A stretch of DNA of 64,000 nt from Sphingomonas oryzagri (GCF_029906645.1 NZ_JARYGZ010000001.1:248001-312000), one strand, 5' to 3'. Positions 52,479 to 61,718 are shown, counted from the first letter of the stretch. Notes: generated by a model from the letters alone, not told the origin. Made by a program: numbers and translations.

Positions 52479-53258
52479 ATGCGTCGGATCGCCTGCCTGA
52501 TCGGCCTGCTGCTCGCCAGCGGAGCCACTGCCGCGCCGCCGGCCGATCCGCTCGGCTCGCCCAATTGGGAGGGGCTGGCGAAGACCTTCTTCGGCGACGA
52601 TCCGGTTCGTTTCGACGATCGCGTACGCGTCGTCTTTCCCGCGATTGCCGAGGATCAGCACGAATTTCCGGTCGAGGTCGATGCCCGTACTATCCCCGGC
52701 GTGAAGCGCGTGCTGATCTTCGCCGATCTCAACCCGATCCCGCTCGCCGTCGATTTCGCGCCGGGGCGTTCGCAACCGTTCATCGCGACGCGCATCAAGC
52801 TCGATCAGCGCACGCCGGTGCGCGGCGCGGTGCAGCTTGCCGACGGGAGCTGGCTCGTCTCGGGCGGATGGATCGATGCGGCGGGCGGCGGCTGCTCGGC
52901 GCCGCCGGTGAGCCGGGTGAAGGGCGACTGGGCGCAGCATCTGGGCGAGGTGAGGGGCCGCGCCTGGGCGGAGACGGGCGGCGCGCGGGTACGGCTGGCG
53001 TTCCGGCATCCGATGGATACCGGCTTCGTCGCGAATATCCCGACCTACAATCTGGAGACGGTGACGCTGCGTGGGCAGGATGGCGCGGATTATGGCACGG
53101 TCTCGCTGGAGGCTTCGGTGGGAGAAGATCCGGCGCTCACCCTGATCACCCCGGCCAAGGCGGGCGATGCGCTCACCATGGCGGGGCGTGACACCAACGG
53201 CATCGAATATGGCGCGAAGCTGACGGTCGCGGCGCAGGCCAGGTTCGCCGCCAATTGA
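52479..53258 (+). CDS. Quinoprotein dehydrogenase-associated SoxYZ-like carrier protein
   Basis: The 259-residue protein has a signal peptide (MRRIACLIGLLLASGATAA). The SoxY-like N-terminal half contains GGCSAPP, whose Cys corresponds to the carrier cysteine. The SoxZ-like C-terminal half contains RLAFRHPMDTGF and ends in Ig-fold strands. Families of this fused type are found beside PQQ alcohol dehydrogenases. GGGAGAAGAAG precedes the ATG. Its stop touches the start of the metallohydrolase gene (TGATG). Confidence 0.88.
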   Translation: MRRIACLIGLLLASGATAAPPADPLGSPNWEGLAKTFFGDDPVRFDDRVRVVFPAIAEDQHEFPVEVDARTIPGVKRVLIFADLNPIPLAVDFAPGRSQPFIATRIKLDQRTPVRGAVQLADGSWLVSGGWIDAAGGGCSAPPVSRVKGDWAQHLGEVRGRAWAETGGARVRLAFRHPMDTGFVANIPTYNLETVTLRGQDGADYGTVSLEASVGEDPALTLITPAKAGDALTMAGRDTNGIEYGAKLTVAAQARFAAN

Positions 53259-54205
53259 TGTTGTCGCGCCGCCTGATGCTCGCCGGCATGCTGGGTGCTG
53301 CCGCTCTCCCGGCCGCCGCCGCGCCGCTCGCTTATGCGATCGTTCCTGAGCCGATCGGGGAGGGGCTGTGGCTGGTGCGCGGCGCCGATGCGCCGATCGA
53401 GATGGCGAATGGCGGGGCGATCGCCAACATCACCATCGCCGCAACCGATGCCGGCGCCGTGCTGGTCGATTGCGGGCCGTCGCTCCGCTACGGAGAGGCC
53501 TTGAGGGCCGTGGCGGAGAAGCTGGTCGGCAAGCCGGTGGTGCGCGTCTACCTGACTCACCTCCACCCCGATCACGTCTACGGCGCGGCGGCGTTCGATC
53601 CGCTGGCGGTGGCTGCGACACCGCAACTGGTCGACATCCTGAAGCGCGACGGTGCCGGTTTCTCGGACGGCATGTACCGCTTGCTCGGCGACTGGATGCG
53701 CGGCACCGAGCTGCGCATCCCCGGCACCGTGCTGGCGAGCGATCACGAGACGATCGGTGGGCGCGACTTCGGCCTGATCGCGCTCTCCGGCCACAGTGCG
53801 GCGGACCTCGCGGTGCTCGACCGGCGAACTGGAACGCTGATCGCCGGCGATCTCGTCTTCCACGATCGCGCGCCGAGCACGCCCCATGCCGATCTGCCCG
53901 CTTGGCGCGCCTCGCTCGACCGGCTCAAGGCGCTGCCCCACCGCGCGACGGTGCCGGGGCACGGCCCGTTCGACCCGACACCGGCCGCCGCGATCGACCA
54001 GACGCGCGACTGGATCGACTGGCTGGACAGGACACTCCGCGACGCCGTGGCCGAAGGGCTGGACATGGCGGAGGCCGGGAATCTGCCGATCCCGCCGCGC
54101 TTCGCCCATGTCGCGGCGGCGCGCTACGAACTGGAGCGGTCGGTCTCGCATTTCTATCCGGGGCTGGAGGCGGACCTGCTGCCCCGGATCGATACCGCTC
54201 GTTAG
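53258..54205 (+). CDS. Quinoprotein relay system zinc metallohydrolase (type 2)
   Basis: The 315-residue protein has a Tat-like or Sec leader (LSRRLMLAGMLGAAALPAAAA). It has a metallo-beta-lactamase fold with HLHPDH (zinc ligands) in YLTHLHPDHVYGA, then LSGHSAADLAV, LIAGDLVFHD and VPGHGPF. Members are always linked to quinoprotein dehydrogenases. ATG 53258 was taken; an in-frame TTG directly before it is possible. It overlaps the SoxYZ-like stop by one base and converges on the SDR gene with overlapping stops. Confidence 0.88.
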   Translation: MLSRRLMLAGMLGAAALPAAAAPLAYAIVPEPIGEGLWLVRGADAPIEMANGGAIANITIAATDAGAVLVDCGPSLRYGEALRAVAEKLVGKPVVRVYLTHLHPDHVYGAAAFDPLAVAATPQLVDILKRDGAGFSDGMYRLLGDWMRGTELRIPGTVLASDHETIGGRDFGLIALSGHSAADLAVLDRRTGTLIAGDLVFHDRAPSTPHADLPAWRASLDRLKALPHRATVPGHGPFDPTPAAAIDQTRDWIDWLDRTLRDAVAEGLDMAEAGNLPIPPRFAHVAAARYELERSVSHFYPGLEADLLPRIDTAR

Positions 54206-55095
54206 ACGGCCGAGTAATCCATCGCCCTGAGATCCTCGATCATGCTCGGCCCGGTCGGCCGCCAGCCGAGCCGCTCGCGGGTGAGTGCGCTCGATGCTGC
54301 CATGTCGAGATCGGCGAACATCGCCATCCAGCCGAAATGGGCCGGAGCCTCCTCCCGCGTCAGCGAACGGACCGGCAGGCCGAGGCCCTCACCAAGCGTC
54401 TCGGCGATGCTGCGCGCGGGGATGCCCTCTTCGTCGACGGCGTTGTAGCGCCCGCCAGCCTCGCCTTTGTCGAGCACAAGGCGATAGAGTTGGGCGACGT
54501 CGAGCACGTGCGCCGCCGGCCAGCGGTTGAGCCCTTCGCCGACATAGGCGACCAGCCCCTTCTCGCGGCTGATCTGGATGAGCGGGCTGATCAGACCCTG
54601 CCGATGCGTGTCGTGCACCTGCGGAAGCCGCACGACGCGGACATCGACGCCGGTTTCGCCCACCGCATGGCCGGCCAGTTCCGATGCACTGCGGGGATTG
54701 GGGTGATCCAGGTTGAACACCGTCTCGAGCGCGAGATTGCTGCGGCCGGTATCGCCCATGCCGGTGCCGGAGGTAATGATCAGCGGACGCGACGAACCCT
54801 TCAGTTCCTCGCCCAGCGCGGTGATCACCCGCCGGTCCTTCTCGCAATTCTCGACGAAGCGGCTGAAATCGTGATCGAACGCCGTGTGGATCACCGCATC
54901 CGCCTTCGCCGCGCCTGCGCGCAGGCTGTCGGGATCCTCCAGCGTACCGCGATGCACCCCGGCGCCGGCCTCGGCCAACGACCGCGCACCTTCGTCTGAG
55001 CGGGTGAGGCCGATCACCTCATGTCCGGCCGCCAGCAGTTCCGGCACCACGCGCGAGCCGATAAAGCCGGTCGCGCCCGTCAGGAAAACACGCAT
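54202..55095 (-). CDS. Extended/atypical SDR: NAD(P)-dependent epimerase/dehydratase-like
   Basis: The 297-residue protein has N-terminal MRVFLTGATGFIGSRVVPELLAAGHEV, the Rossmann G-x-x-G-x-x-G motif, then VIHTAFDHDF and LIITSGTGMG. A conserved serine and threonine stand where the catalytic triad would be, but no clear Y-x3-K is visible, as in atypical SDRs. ATG 55095 was taken because GGAGG lies 7 nt upstream; a GTG 3 nt earlier is possible. It lies inside the PQQ region but has no known role there. Confidence 0.85.
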   Translation of the reverse strand: MRVFLTGATGFIGSRVVPELLAAGHEVIGLTRSDEGARSLAEAGAGVHRGTLEDPDSLRAGAAKADAVIHTAFDHDFSRFVENCEKDRRVITALGEELKGSSRPLIITSGTGMGDTGRSNLALETVFNLDHPNPRSASELAGHAVGETGVDVRVVRLPQVHDTHRQGLISPLIQISREKGLVAYVGEGLNRWPAAHVLDVAQLYRLVLDKGEAGGRYNAVDEEGIPARSIAETLGEGLGLPVRSLTREEAPAHFGWMAMFADLDMAASSALTRERLGWRPTGPSMIEDLRAMDYSAV

Positions 55096-55193
55096 CACTC
55101 TTCCTCCGATGTTGGACGAAGCGCGGTGTCGGAGGTTGTCGGGTTTCGGTAAAGGTGTGAGCGTATCAGGGTATACGAACTAACAGGATCGCC

Positions 55194-57476
55194 TCAGAAG
55201 CGCGCCTTCAGCCCCGCCTTCCATCGACGTGGCGCGCCCGGCCCGAGACTGCGCGGATCCTCCGCGCCGGGGGCTTCGGACAGATAAACCTCGTCCGTTT
55301 CGCTGAATGTGCCGAAGGTGGCGGTGTGGCGATCGAGCAGGTTGCTGACCTCCGCAAAGGCCCAGAGCGGGCCGAACAGTTTGAAACTGCCGCGCAGATC
55401 GACCACCGCGAAGGCGCGGGTCTTGGGCTGCTCGTTGGCCTCGTCGCCGAACAGATACTGGCCGCTCTGGGCCTGCACGTCGCCGCCCAGCGTGAAGCGA
55501 TCGCCGACATAGTCGAGCGAGAATGTTGCGCGATGGCGGGGGATCCCGGGCAGGCGGTTGTCGCGCGACACCGCGATCGTGCCGTCATCGTCGGCGCTCG
55601 GATTGTCCGGGCTGTTGAGGATCAGCGGGTTGCGGAAGGTCGCGTCGGTGAAGGCGTAGCTGACGCCGGCCTTCCACGGCCCGCGCGTCGCGTTGAGGCT
55701 CGCCTCGACACCCTGCCGGCGGGTTTGGCCGACATTCTGGAAATAGGCGCGTCCGCGCACGTCCGACGCGATGAACTGGATGTCGTTGTGGTTGGTGCTG
55801 CGATAGGCCGAGACCAGCCAGTCGAACGACCAGCCCGATACGTCGAACTTGCCGGAGCCGCCGGCCTCCCAGCTCTTCGCCACCACCTGCTTCAACGGCG
55901 GATCGCCGACGAAGAAGTTGGTGAAGCTGCACGGATCGTCCGGCCCGGCGCAGGAGAGTTCGGCGGGCGTCGGCGCGCGGTTGGTCTCGGCATAGCCCGC
56001 GCGCAGCGACAGGCCCTTGGAGACTTCATAGTCCAGCTCGGCGCCGGGGTTGAAGCGCCTGAACGTGTGGCGGCCGTTCAGGTCCGTGCCGATGCGATCG
56101 TCGAGGATGACGCGCGCGATGTTGTAGCGCAGGCCGATCTCGGCGGAGAGGCGGGGGCCGAGCGGCAGCGTGTCGCTGATGAAAAAGCCGGCATAGCGGG
56201 TGCGTGCCTTGAGCGAGACCGGGGTGATCGACCCATCCGGTTGCGCGATGATCGGGCCGAGTCCGTCCACGCCCCGAGTATCGGTGAGCGCGCCCAGCTC
56301 GGTCGAGCTGTGGAAGAGCGTGCGGCTGCCGTCGTGGCTGGCGCCCACCGCCAGCCGGTTGGTGCCGCCGAGCAGGGGGCGCTTGTCCACCAGCTGCACC
56401 AGCGCGCCGCCCGCCGTGCTCCGCGTGGTGGATCGGTTGAGCACGCCATAGGGATCGTCGTCGTCGAGTAGGGCGGGAACCTGCGCGCCGGTGGCGTCGA
56501 TCAGCGGGTTCTGTTCGTCCTCGGCATTTTCGAGGCAGAGCATGGTCTCGTCCTCGTCGCAGGCATCGACATCGGCGTTGTCGCCGTTGACCGTCTTCTG
56601 GCGCAGGCGCTGGAGATAGAGGCTGGCCTCGATCCGCGTCGTGTCCGAAAGCGCCGCCCACGGGTGGAGGCTGACGCGGCCGAAGCGGTTGCGGGTGTTG
56701 TCCGGCCAGGTGAAGACGGCGCGCCGATCGGCGGCGAGCAGCTCGACCGGGGAGGAGCCGTTGCCGGTGAGATCGCTATCCGCGCCGGTGATCTTCAGGT
56801 GGATGCCGGCGCTCGTGCCGTCATAGCCGAGGTCCGCGAAGCCGTTGTAGAGCGAGGAGGAGGAGTGGCGGCGCCAACCCCCGTCATGGCTCTCCTGAAC
56901 GGCGGCATAGGCGCTCCACGGGCCGTTCTTCCAACCCGCTTCGACTGAACCTTCCGCCCAGCCGTAATTGCCGCCCGCGCCGGTGATCGAAAGCCCCTGG
57001 AAGCTCCGGCCGGTCTTGGTCGCCACGACTACCGCGCCGCCCAGAGCGTTAAGGCCGTAGACCGGGCTTGCGTCCTTGATCGTGATCGTGTCGATCGCGG
57101 CCGCCGGCAGCAGATCGAAATCCACCGTGTCGCCGAATGGCTGATTGAAGCGGCCGCCGTCCACGTAGAAGGCGAGGCCCTGCGCCGTGCCTTGCAGCGG
57201 CGAGGCGGTGAAGCCGCGATAGACAAGGTTCGGCTGGAACGGATTGTTCTGCGCATCCTGCAGCGACACGCCGGCAATGTTGCGGGCCAATGCCTGCAGC
57301 AATTCGGGCGTGCCTGCCGCCTGGATCGCCCGGCCGTCGATACCGACGGCGTCATCGTTGTCGATCGCTCCGCCCGGCGCCGTCACGATGATCTGCGCGC
57401 TTTCGGGAACCGGCGCATCGGTGGCGAACGCCATCGCCGGAAATGCCACAGCGGCAAGCAGAAAGCCTTTCGTCAC
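55194..57476 (-). CDS. TonB-dependent receptor in the PQQ region
   Basis: The 760-residue protein has signal peptide TKGFLLAAVAFPAMAFA. The plug domain reads QIIVTAPGG, GTPELLQALARNIAGVSLQDAQNNPFQPNLVYRGF and SPVYGLNALGGAVVVATKTG. The barrel ends RWKAGLKARF. A Cys-bounded, very acidic extracellular-type loop stands at about residues 310-330 (DACDEDETMLCLENAEDE). The substrate is unknown. Because it sits among genes of a putatively lanthanide-dependent alcohol dehydrogenase, lanthanophore or metal uptake is possible. GTG 57476 follows GGGGCGGG; ATG 57509 is an alternative. Confidence 0.88.
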   Translation of the reverse strand: MTKGFLLAAVAFPAMAFATDAPVPESAQIIVTAPGGAIDNDDAVGIDGRAIQAAGTPELLQALARNIAGVSLQDAQNNPFQPNLVYRGFTASPLQGTAQGLAFYVDGGRFNQPFGDTVDFDLLPAAAIDTITIKDASPVYGLNALGGAVVVATKTGRSFQGLSITGAGGNYGWAEGSVEAGWKNGPWSAYAAVQESHDGGWRRHSSSSLYNGFADLGYDGTSAGIHLKITGADSDLTGNGSSPVELLAADRRAVFTWPDNTRNRFGRVSLHPWAALSDTTRIEASLYLQRLRQKTVNGDNADVDACDEDETMLCLENAEDEQNPLIDATGAQVPALLDDDDPYGVLNRSTTRSTAGGALVQLVDKRPLLGGTNRLAVGASHDGSRTLFHSSTELGALTDTRGVDGLGPIIAQPDGSITPVSLKARTRYAGFFISDTLPLGPRLSAEIGLRYNIARVILDDRIGTDLNGRHTFRRFNPGAELDYEVSKGLSLRAGYAETNRAPTPAELSCAGPDDPCSFTNFFVGDPPLKQVVAKSWEAGGSGKFDVSGWSFDWLVSAYRSTNHNDIQFIASDVRGRAYFQNVGQTRRQGVEASLNATRGPWKAGVSYAFTDATFRNPLILNSPDNPSADDDGTIAVSRDNRLPGIPRHRATFSLDYVGDRFTLGGDVQAQSGQYLFGDEANEQPKTRAFAVVDLRGSFKLFGPLWAFAEVSNLLDRHTATFGTFSETDEVYLSEAPGAEDPRSLGPGAPRRWKAGLKARF

Positions 57477-57549
57477 GCACCCGCCCCATATCGTTTGTTC
57501 TGGTGCCATAGGGGGGCGTCGCGGCCTGCGCGGCAATGATACCAAAGAA

Positions 57550-57584
57550 GGAGGGCCTGCCGCCCCTCGCGCGGCAGGCCCTCC
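57550..57584 (-). terminator. Intrinsic terminator of the porin gene
   Basis: A perfect 14-bp stem (57550-57563 with 57571-57584) has a 7-nt loop. On the minus strand it is followed by CTTCTTTGG. It lies 24 nt after the porin stop. Confidence 0.8.
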
Positions 57585-57607
57585 CAGCGGTCAGGTGTAA
57601 CCCTCCA

Positions 57608-59053
57608 TCAGAAGAAGAGGATGGCGCCCGCCGCAACCGTGTCGGAGGTGGCGTGGTTTCCACCCTGCGCCTTCGATTTCGTATTGATATATTCGCCGAT
57701 CAGCGTGACCCACGGCGTCAGGCCGTAGCGGCCCTGGCCCACCCAGCTGGAGTTGCGATCGAGCAGGGTCGGGTCGTAGAGGCCCGCCGGTGCGCCGGCA
57801 TCGCGATCCGCCTTCTCGGCACCGGTCATCTTGAGGAAGCTCGCGCCGTAGCTGCCACCCAGCGTGAACTTGCCGATCGTGTAGGTGCCCTGGATGTAAT
57901 AGCCGTTCGACTTGCGGCGATTGCCCAGCGCATCGGTCGAAAGGATGAACAGGCCGGTCGTGCCGACGCCCTTGCCGTCGTAGAAATAGCCGAGCAGGCT
58001 GGCGCCGCCGTAGGTCAGCTTGGCGCCGACATCGAAGGCGGAACCGGTGTAGCCCGGCAGCAGATCGGTCGAATTGTGCTTCTGGGTGATGCCGCCGGCC
58101 CAGGCGTGTACGCCGAAGCTGTCGCCCTTCCAGTCGTAGGTCAGCTTGCCCTGGAAGCCGGGATTCTTGTTGACCTCGCTGCGACCGATCGTGACGAGCG
58201 GCTGGAACACGCCCAGCGAGGCCTGGAAGCCCGCGAACTTGGGCGAGGTGTAGGTGATCTGCGGCTGGAAGTCGGTGTAGATATAGCCGATGCCGATGCG
58301 GCCGAGCGAGGTGTTGGACGGCGCCGCGTTGCCGCCGGTCGAACCGACCGAGAGCAAAGTGATGTCGTTCAGGATCGCGTCGGATCCGAACAGGCCGATG
58401 TCGCGGCCGATCTTGAACTCGCCGATATTGGTGCGCCCGAATGTCAGATAGGTCTGGCGGAAATCGATGCCCGACGTACCGAGCGCGACAGGGTTGCCGG
58501 CGGAATTGGCGCCGCCGACGGCGGTTACGCTGTTGATGCCCGGATAGAAGCCGAAGTGCGCGCCGACATCCCAACCGGCCTGCTGGGTGGTCACCTCGAT
58601 TTTCAGGAAGCCGGGAAGCAGGCCGTTGCGCACCGCCGAGCTCTTCGGCCCGACGCTGGCGAGGCCGCCAGCGACGGTGTGATTGGCCGTCGCGGAAGCG
58701 CCGCTGTCATGCGTGTAGAAGCCGTTGACCGAGCCGGAGAAGGTGAGGTTCACGTCGCCGATCTGCAGACCGACGCCCTTGTCCGCCATCTTGACATAGT
58801 GGCTCATGTCGAGTGCGCCGGCTGCGGATTGCTGCGCGGATTCGGCCTGCGGAGAAGCGGCGGCGACGGGCGCGGGGGCGGGTTCTGCCTGCTTGCGGGC
58901 GAGGAGCTGCTGATATTCGGCGTCGCTCAGGATGCCCTTGTTCTTGAGCGCGAGCAGCAGGTCGTCGGTCGTGTCGGCGAGCGCGGGGCCAGCCGCGCCG
59001 AGCAGGCAAGCGAGGGCGACCGCGGCCTTCAGCCGCGTCCGATATGCTTTCAT
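57608..59053 (-). CDS. Outer-membrane porin with N-terminal coiled-coil segment
   Basis: The 481-residue protein has signal peptide RLKAAVALACLLGAAGPALA. A short helical segment (TTDDLLLALKNKGILSDAEYQQLLARKQ) and a Pro/Ala linker follow, then a beta-barrel ending AAGAILFF with terminal Phe. This is the architecture of the periplasm-anchored porins of sphingomonads. It is presumed to admit small substrates. GGGGAGG lies 7 nt before the ATG. Its promoter carries the CCCAAGGTACAAT box at the same distance as the alcohol dehydrogenase gene. Confidence 0.85.
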   Translation of the reverse strand: MKAYRTRLKAAVALACLLGAAGPALADTTDDLLLALKNKGILSDAEYQQLLARKQAEPAPAPVAAASPQAESAQQSAAGALDMSHYVKMADKGVGLQIGDVNLTFSGSVNGFYTHDSGASATANHTVAGGLASVGPKSSAVRNGLLPGFLKIEVTTQQAGWDVGAHFGFYPGINSVTAVGGANSAGNPVALGTSGIDFRQTYLTFGRTNIGEFKIGRDIGLFGSDAILNDITLLSVGSTGGNAAPSNTSLGRIGIGYIYTDFQPQITYTSPKFAGFQASLGVFQPLVTIGRSEVNKNPGFQGKLTYDWKGDSFGVHAWAGGITQKHNSTDLLPGYTGSAFDVGAKLTYGGASLLGYFYDGKGVGTTGLFILSTDALGNRRKSNGYYIQGTYTIGKFTLGGSYGASFLKMTGAEKADRDAGAPAGLYDPTLLDRNSSWVGQGRYGLTPWVTLIGEYINTKSKAQGGNHATSDTVAAGAILFF

Positions 59054-59131
59054 TGGAAACCTCCCCAGACGTCCGGCCTCGTCACGGGGCCGGCTCGCGT
59101 GCCAGACTGGCGCGGGAGGGGCGGTCGGAAA

Positions 59132-59144
59132 ATTGTACCTTGGG
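59132..59144 (-). promoter_or_regulatory. PQQ-locus promoter box, porin copy
   Basis: Reading the minus strand, CCCAAGGTACAAT is 12 of 13 identical to the box before the alcohol dehydrogenase. Its downstream edge is 79 nt from the porin start, exactly the distance seen at the dehydrogenase. Confidence 0.6.
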
Positions 59145-59185
59145 TTATTGGCCTTTGGGCGGAGGCGAGACTGTAAGGAGCGAAC

Positions 59186-59318
59186 GATCCTCCCCCGGCA
59201 GGGGGAGGTGGCGCCGAAGGCGTCGGAGGGGGACGACGGCGATGCCACCTCAATTGTTCCGCCGCCCGCCCCCTCCGTCACGCTGGCGCGTGCCACCTCC
59301 CCCTGGCGGGGGAGGATC
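59186..59318. repeat. About 130-bp imperfect inverted repeat (REP/MITE-like)
   Basis: The outer arms, 59186-59212 and 59292-59318, are reverse complements with one mismatch over 27 bases. Each arm itself contains a small CTCCCCC/GGGGGAG palindrome. The inner arms continue imperfectly (CGGAGGGGG at 59224-59232 against CCCCCTCCG at 59269-59277). No coding capacity is seen. It lies between the porin promoter and the end of the propeller gene. Confidence 0.7.
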
Positions 59319-59321
59319 GGA

Positions 59322-60278
59322 TTACGGCGCGATCGCCACGCCCCATGGTGCCTTGTCGGCCGGGATGGTGGCGATCACCTTGCGCGTCGCGATATCGATC
59401 ACCGAGACATCGTTGCTCAGGCCGTTGGCGGCGAAAGCGCGGGTGCCGTCGGGCGTGATCGCCAGATGCCAGACGCGCTGGCCGACGGGCACGTAACCCG
59501 TCACCTTGCGCGACGCGACGTCGACGAAGGCGACCTGGTTGGCGCGGCCGAGCGAGACGAGCGCGGTGGTGCCGTCGGGCGCGAAATCGACGCCGACCGG
59601 CATCACCTTGTCTGCGGGCACGCCGGGCGGCTTGAACGCGATCGTGTCGGTCACCTGCTTGGTCGCGACGTCGATCACGCTTACCGTGCCACCGATCTCG
59701 GCCGAGACCCATACCGCCTTGCCATCGCGGGTGAACTCGGCATGGCGGGGGCGGAGGCCGACGGCGGTCTGCGCGACGTCCTGCTTGCTCGCGAGATCGA
59801 TCCAGTGGACCTGGCTGTCGGTCTCGGAGGTGGAGAGCACGTATTTGCCGTCGGGCGATGCGGCCATGCCCTCCGGCTCGACGCCCACAGGAATCTGGAA
59901 GGCCACCGCCTTCTTCGCGATGTCGATCGCGGTGACGGCGGCGTCGCGCTCGTTGGCGGCATAGAGCGTGCGGCCGTCGGGCGAGAGCGTGAACTGTTCG
60001 GGGTCCTCGCCGGATGGCAGGTCGGCCAGCACCTTGCCCGTGGCGCGATCAATCACCTGCACCGCATTCTCGTCGCTGGCGCAGAGGTAGATCGTCTTGC
60101 CGTCCCTCGACAGCAGAATGCCGCGCGGCCGCTTGCCGACCGGCCAGCTCGCGATCGGCTTCAGCGTAGCCGCGTCGATCACGGTTAGCGTATTACCCTT
60201 CTCGTTGGAGACATAGACCGTCGCGGCGGACACAGGCGCGGCGGTCAGGGCGATGAGCAGAAGCGGGATGGTGCGCAT
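59322..60278 (-). CDS. PQQ-dependent catabolism-associated beta-propeller protein
   Basis: The 318-residue protein has signal peptide MRTIPLLLIALTAAPVSA. About seven YVTN-type blades follow (VYVSNEKGNTLTVIDAATLK, LCASDENAVQVIDRATGK, VSAEIGGTVSVIDVATKQ and so on). This is the family always found with PQQ alcohol dehydrogenases; its molecular role is unproven. It is divergent from pedF across a 122-bp region that holds a box of the CCCTARGTA type. Confidence 0.9.
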   Translation of the reverse strand: MRTIPLLLIALTAAPVSAATVYVSNEKGNTLTVIDAATLKPIASWPVGKRPRGILLSRDGKTIYLCASDENAVQVIDRATGKVLADLPSGEDPEQFTLSPDGRTLYAANERDAAVTAIDIAKKAVAFQIPVGVEPEGMAASPDGKYVLSTSETDSQVHWIDLASKQDVAQTAVGLRPRHAEFTRDGKAVWVSAEIGGTVSVIDVATKQVTDTIAFKPPGVPADKVMPVGVDFAPDGTTALVSLGRANQVAFVDVASRKVTGYVPVGQRVWHLAITPDGTRAFAANGLSNDVSVIDIATRKVIATIPADKAPWGVAIAP

Positions 60279-60318
60279 GGGCCTTTGGTAGACCTTCGGC
60301 TGCTGGCGGGCCTCTAGT

Positions 60319-60331
60319 CCCTAAGTATCAT
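60319..60331 (+). promoter_or_regulatory. PQQ-locus promoter box, pedF/propeller copy
   Basis: CCCTAAGTATCAT matches 10 of 13 bases of the dehydrogenase box. It lies 70 nt before pedF and 41 nt before the divergent propeller gene. Confidence 0.45.
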
Positions 60332-60400
60332 GGGGAGCGCGCGGCAAGCCCCTTACTGTCGTGCCCAAGGCGGCAAGTCGGTCGCGCGTTGGAGGGATTC

Positions 60401-60856
60401 ATGAAGGTTCGCTTTGAAGCCGTGGCGATGGCCACCGCCGCCCTGCTGATGGTCGGTTCGATCTCCGGCAGCGTGTTCGCCCATGGCAACGTCACCCCCC
60501 AGCCGGTCGATACCTCGGCGCTGCCGGACGTGCCGGGCGGCAACGACAACTGGATCACCAAGAATCCCTATCGCGCGGATCCCGCCGTCTACGCCAAGGC
60601 GCAGGAGATCGGCGAGAGCGGCTACGGCCAGAATTGCGCGCGCTGCCACGGTCTGGAGGCGATTTCGGGCGGCATCGCGCCCGATCTGCGCTATCTCGAC
60701 GTCAAGGAGGATGGCGACGAGTGGTTCATCAACCGCTGCCACCACGGATCGGTCCGCGACGGCAAGGTCTATATGCCGCCGGAGGGCGAGATCCTCGGCC
60801 AGAAGGCCTGCTGGGCGATCCGCTCCTGGCTCGACAAAGTCCATACGGACAGCTGA
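60401..60856 (+). CDS. pedF: Cytochrome c-550 PedF
   Basis: The 151-residue protein has a signal peptide (ATAALLMVGSISGSVFA). It has one haem-binding motif, CARCH, and MPPEGEILGQKACW, where Met is the likely sixth ligand. The N-terminal HGNVTPQPVDTSALPDVPGGNDNW is typical of PedF. It takes electrons from the PQQ alcohol dehydrogenase in the periplasm. GGAGGG lies just before ATG 60401. The binding-protein gene follows after 4 nt. Confidence 0.93.
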   Translation: MKVRFEAVAMATAALLMVGSISGSVFAHGNVTPQPVDTSALPDVPGGNDNWITKNPYRADPAVYAKAQEIGESGYGQNCARCHGLEAISGGIAPDLRYLDVKEDGDEWFINRCHHGSVRDGKVYMPPEGEILGQKACWAIRSWLDKVHTDS

Positions 60857-60860
60857 TCCC

Positions 60861-61718
60861 ATGAGCATCGGGCGCAGACAGGCGCTGTCGCTGATCGGCG
60901 GGGGGGCGGCATTTGCGCTCGCCCCTCGCGCCGGCGCGGCGCCGCTCGATACCGTCATCAGGAACGGCTTCCTCTCGGTCGCGGTCTATCGCGATTTCGA
61001 GCCATGGTCGTGGCGCGACGCGGAGGGCCTCAAGGGCATCGACGTCGAGATCGGCGAACTGCTCGCCTCCGCGCTGGCGCTGCGCGTCTCCTATCTGGAG
61101 CTGATCCCCGGCGACGATGTCGCGGCCGACCTGCGCAATGCGGTGTGGCGCGGGTCGCTGACCGGCCTTGCGCCCGCCGACGTGATGATGCACATCCCGG
61201 TCGATCGCCAGTTGGCGCTCGCCAACGATCGCGCTGTGATCGTCGGGGCCTATTATCGCGAGAGCTTCGCCATGGCCTGCAATCGCGAGCGATCGCCCGA
61301 TTGCGAGGCGATGCCGCCCGCCTTCAAGGGCCGCCCACTCGCCGCCGAGATCGATACGATCCCCGATTTCTACCTCTCGTCGGTATCGGGCGGGGTGCTG
61401 CGCGGCGACGTGCATCATTATCCCACCGGCACCGCCGCCGTCGCCGCCGTGGCGGGCGACAAGGCCGATGCGGTGGTCGCCACGCGCGCGCAGATCGAAC
61501 ATGGTCTCCTCGCCGCGAAGGACCGGCTGGTCCAGCGCAAGGGGCCGCTGCCGATGATGATGTCGCCCGGCTGGAATGTCGGCATCGCGGTGAAGGACAA
61601 TAGCCGCGATCTCGGCGACAAGCTCGAGTCGGTGCTTGCCCAGCTCGTCGCCAACGGCAAGGTGCCGGCGATCTTCGAGCGCTATGGCGTCGTCTACCGC
61701 CCGCCCGTCGAGGCCTGA
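60861..61718 (+). CDS. Quinoprotein dehydrogenase-associated periplasmic binding protein
   Basis: The 285-residue protein has a Tat-like leader (MSIGRRQALSLIGGGAAFALA). A solute-binding-protein fold follows (LSVAVYRDFEPWSWRDAEGLKGIDVEIGELLASAL; ending AIFERYGVVYRPP). This family is called an ABC-type binding protein but has no transporter genes nearby. It is always tied to PQQ dehydrogenases, like MxaJ of methanol oxidation. It lies 4 nt after pedF. Confidence 0.9.
   Translation: MSIGRRQALSLIGGGAAFALAPRAGAAPLDTVIRNGFLSVAVYRDFEPWSWRDAEGLKGIDVEIGELLASALALRVSYLELIPGDDVAADLRNAVWRGSLTGLAPADVMMHIPVDRQLALANDRAVIVGAYYRESFAMACNRERSPDCEAMPPAFKGRPLAAEIDTIPDFYLSSVSGGVLRGDVHHYPTGTAAVAAVAGDKADAVVATRAQIEHGLLAAKDRLVQRKGPLPMMMSPGWNVGIAVKDNSRDLGDKLESVLAQLVANGKVPAIFERYGVVYRPPVEA

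Noticed and set aside
59186-59318. CRISPR array
   Set aside because: Only two arms in inverted orientation; no regular direct repeats or spacers. No CRISPR or cas gene was seen anywhere in the window.
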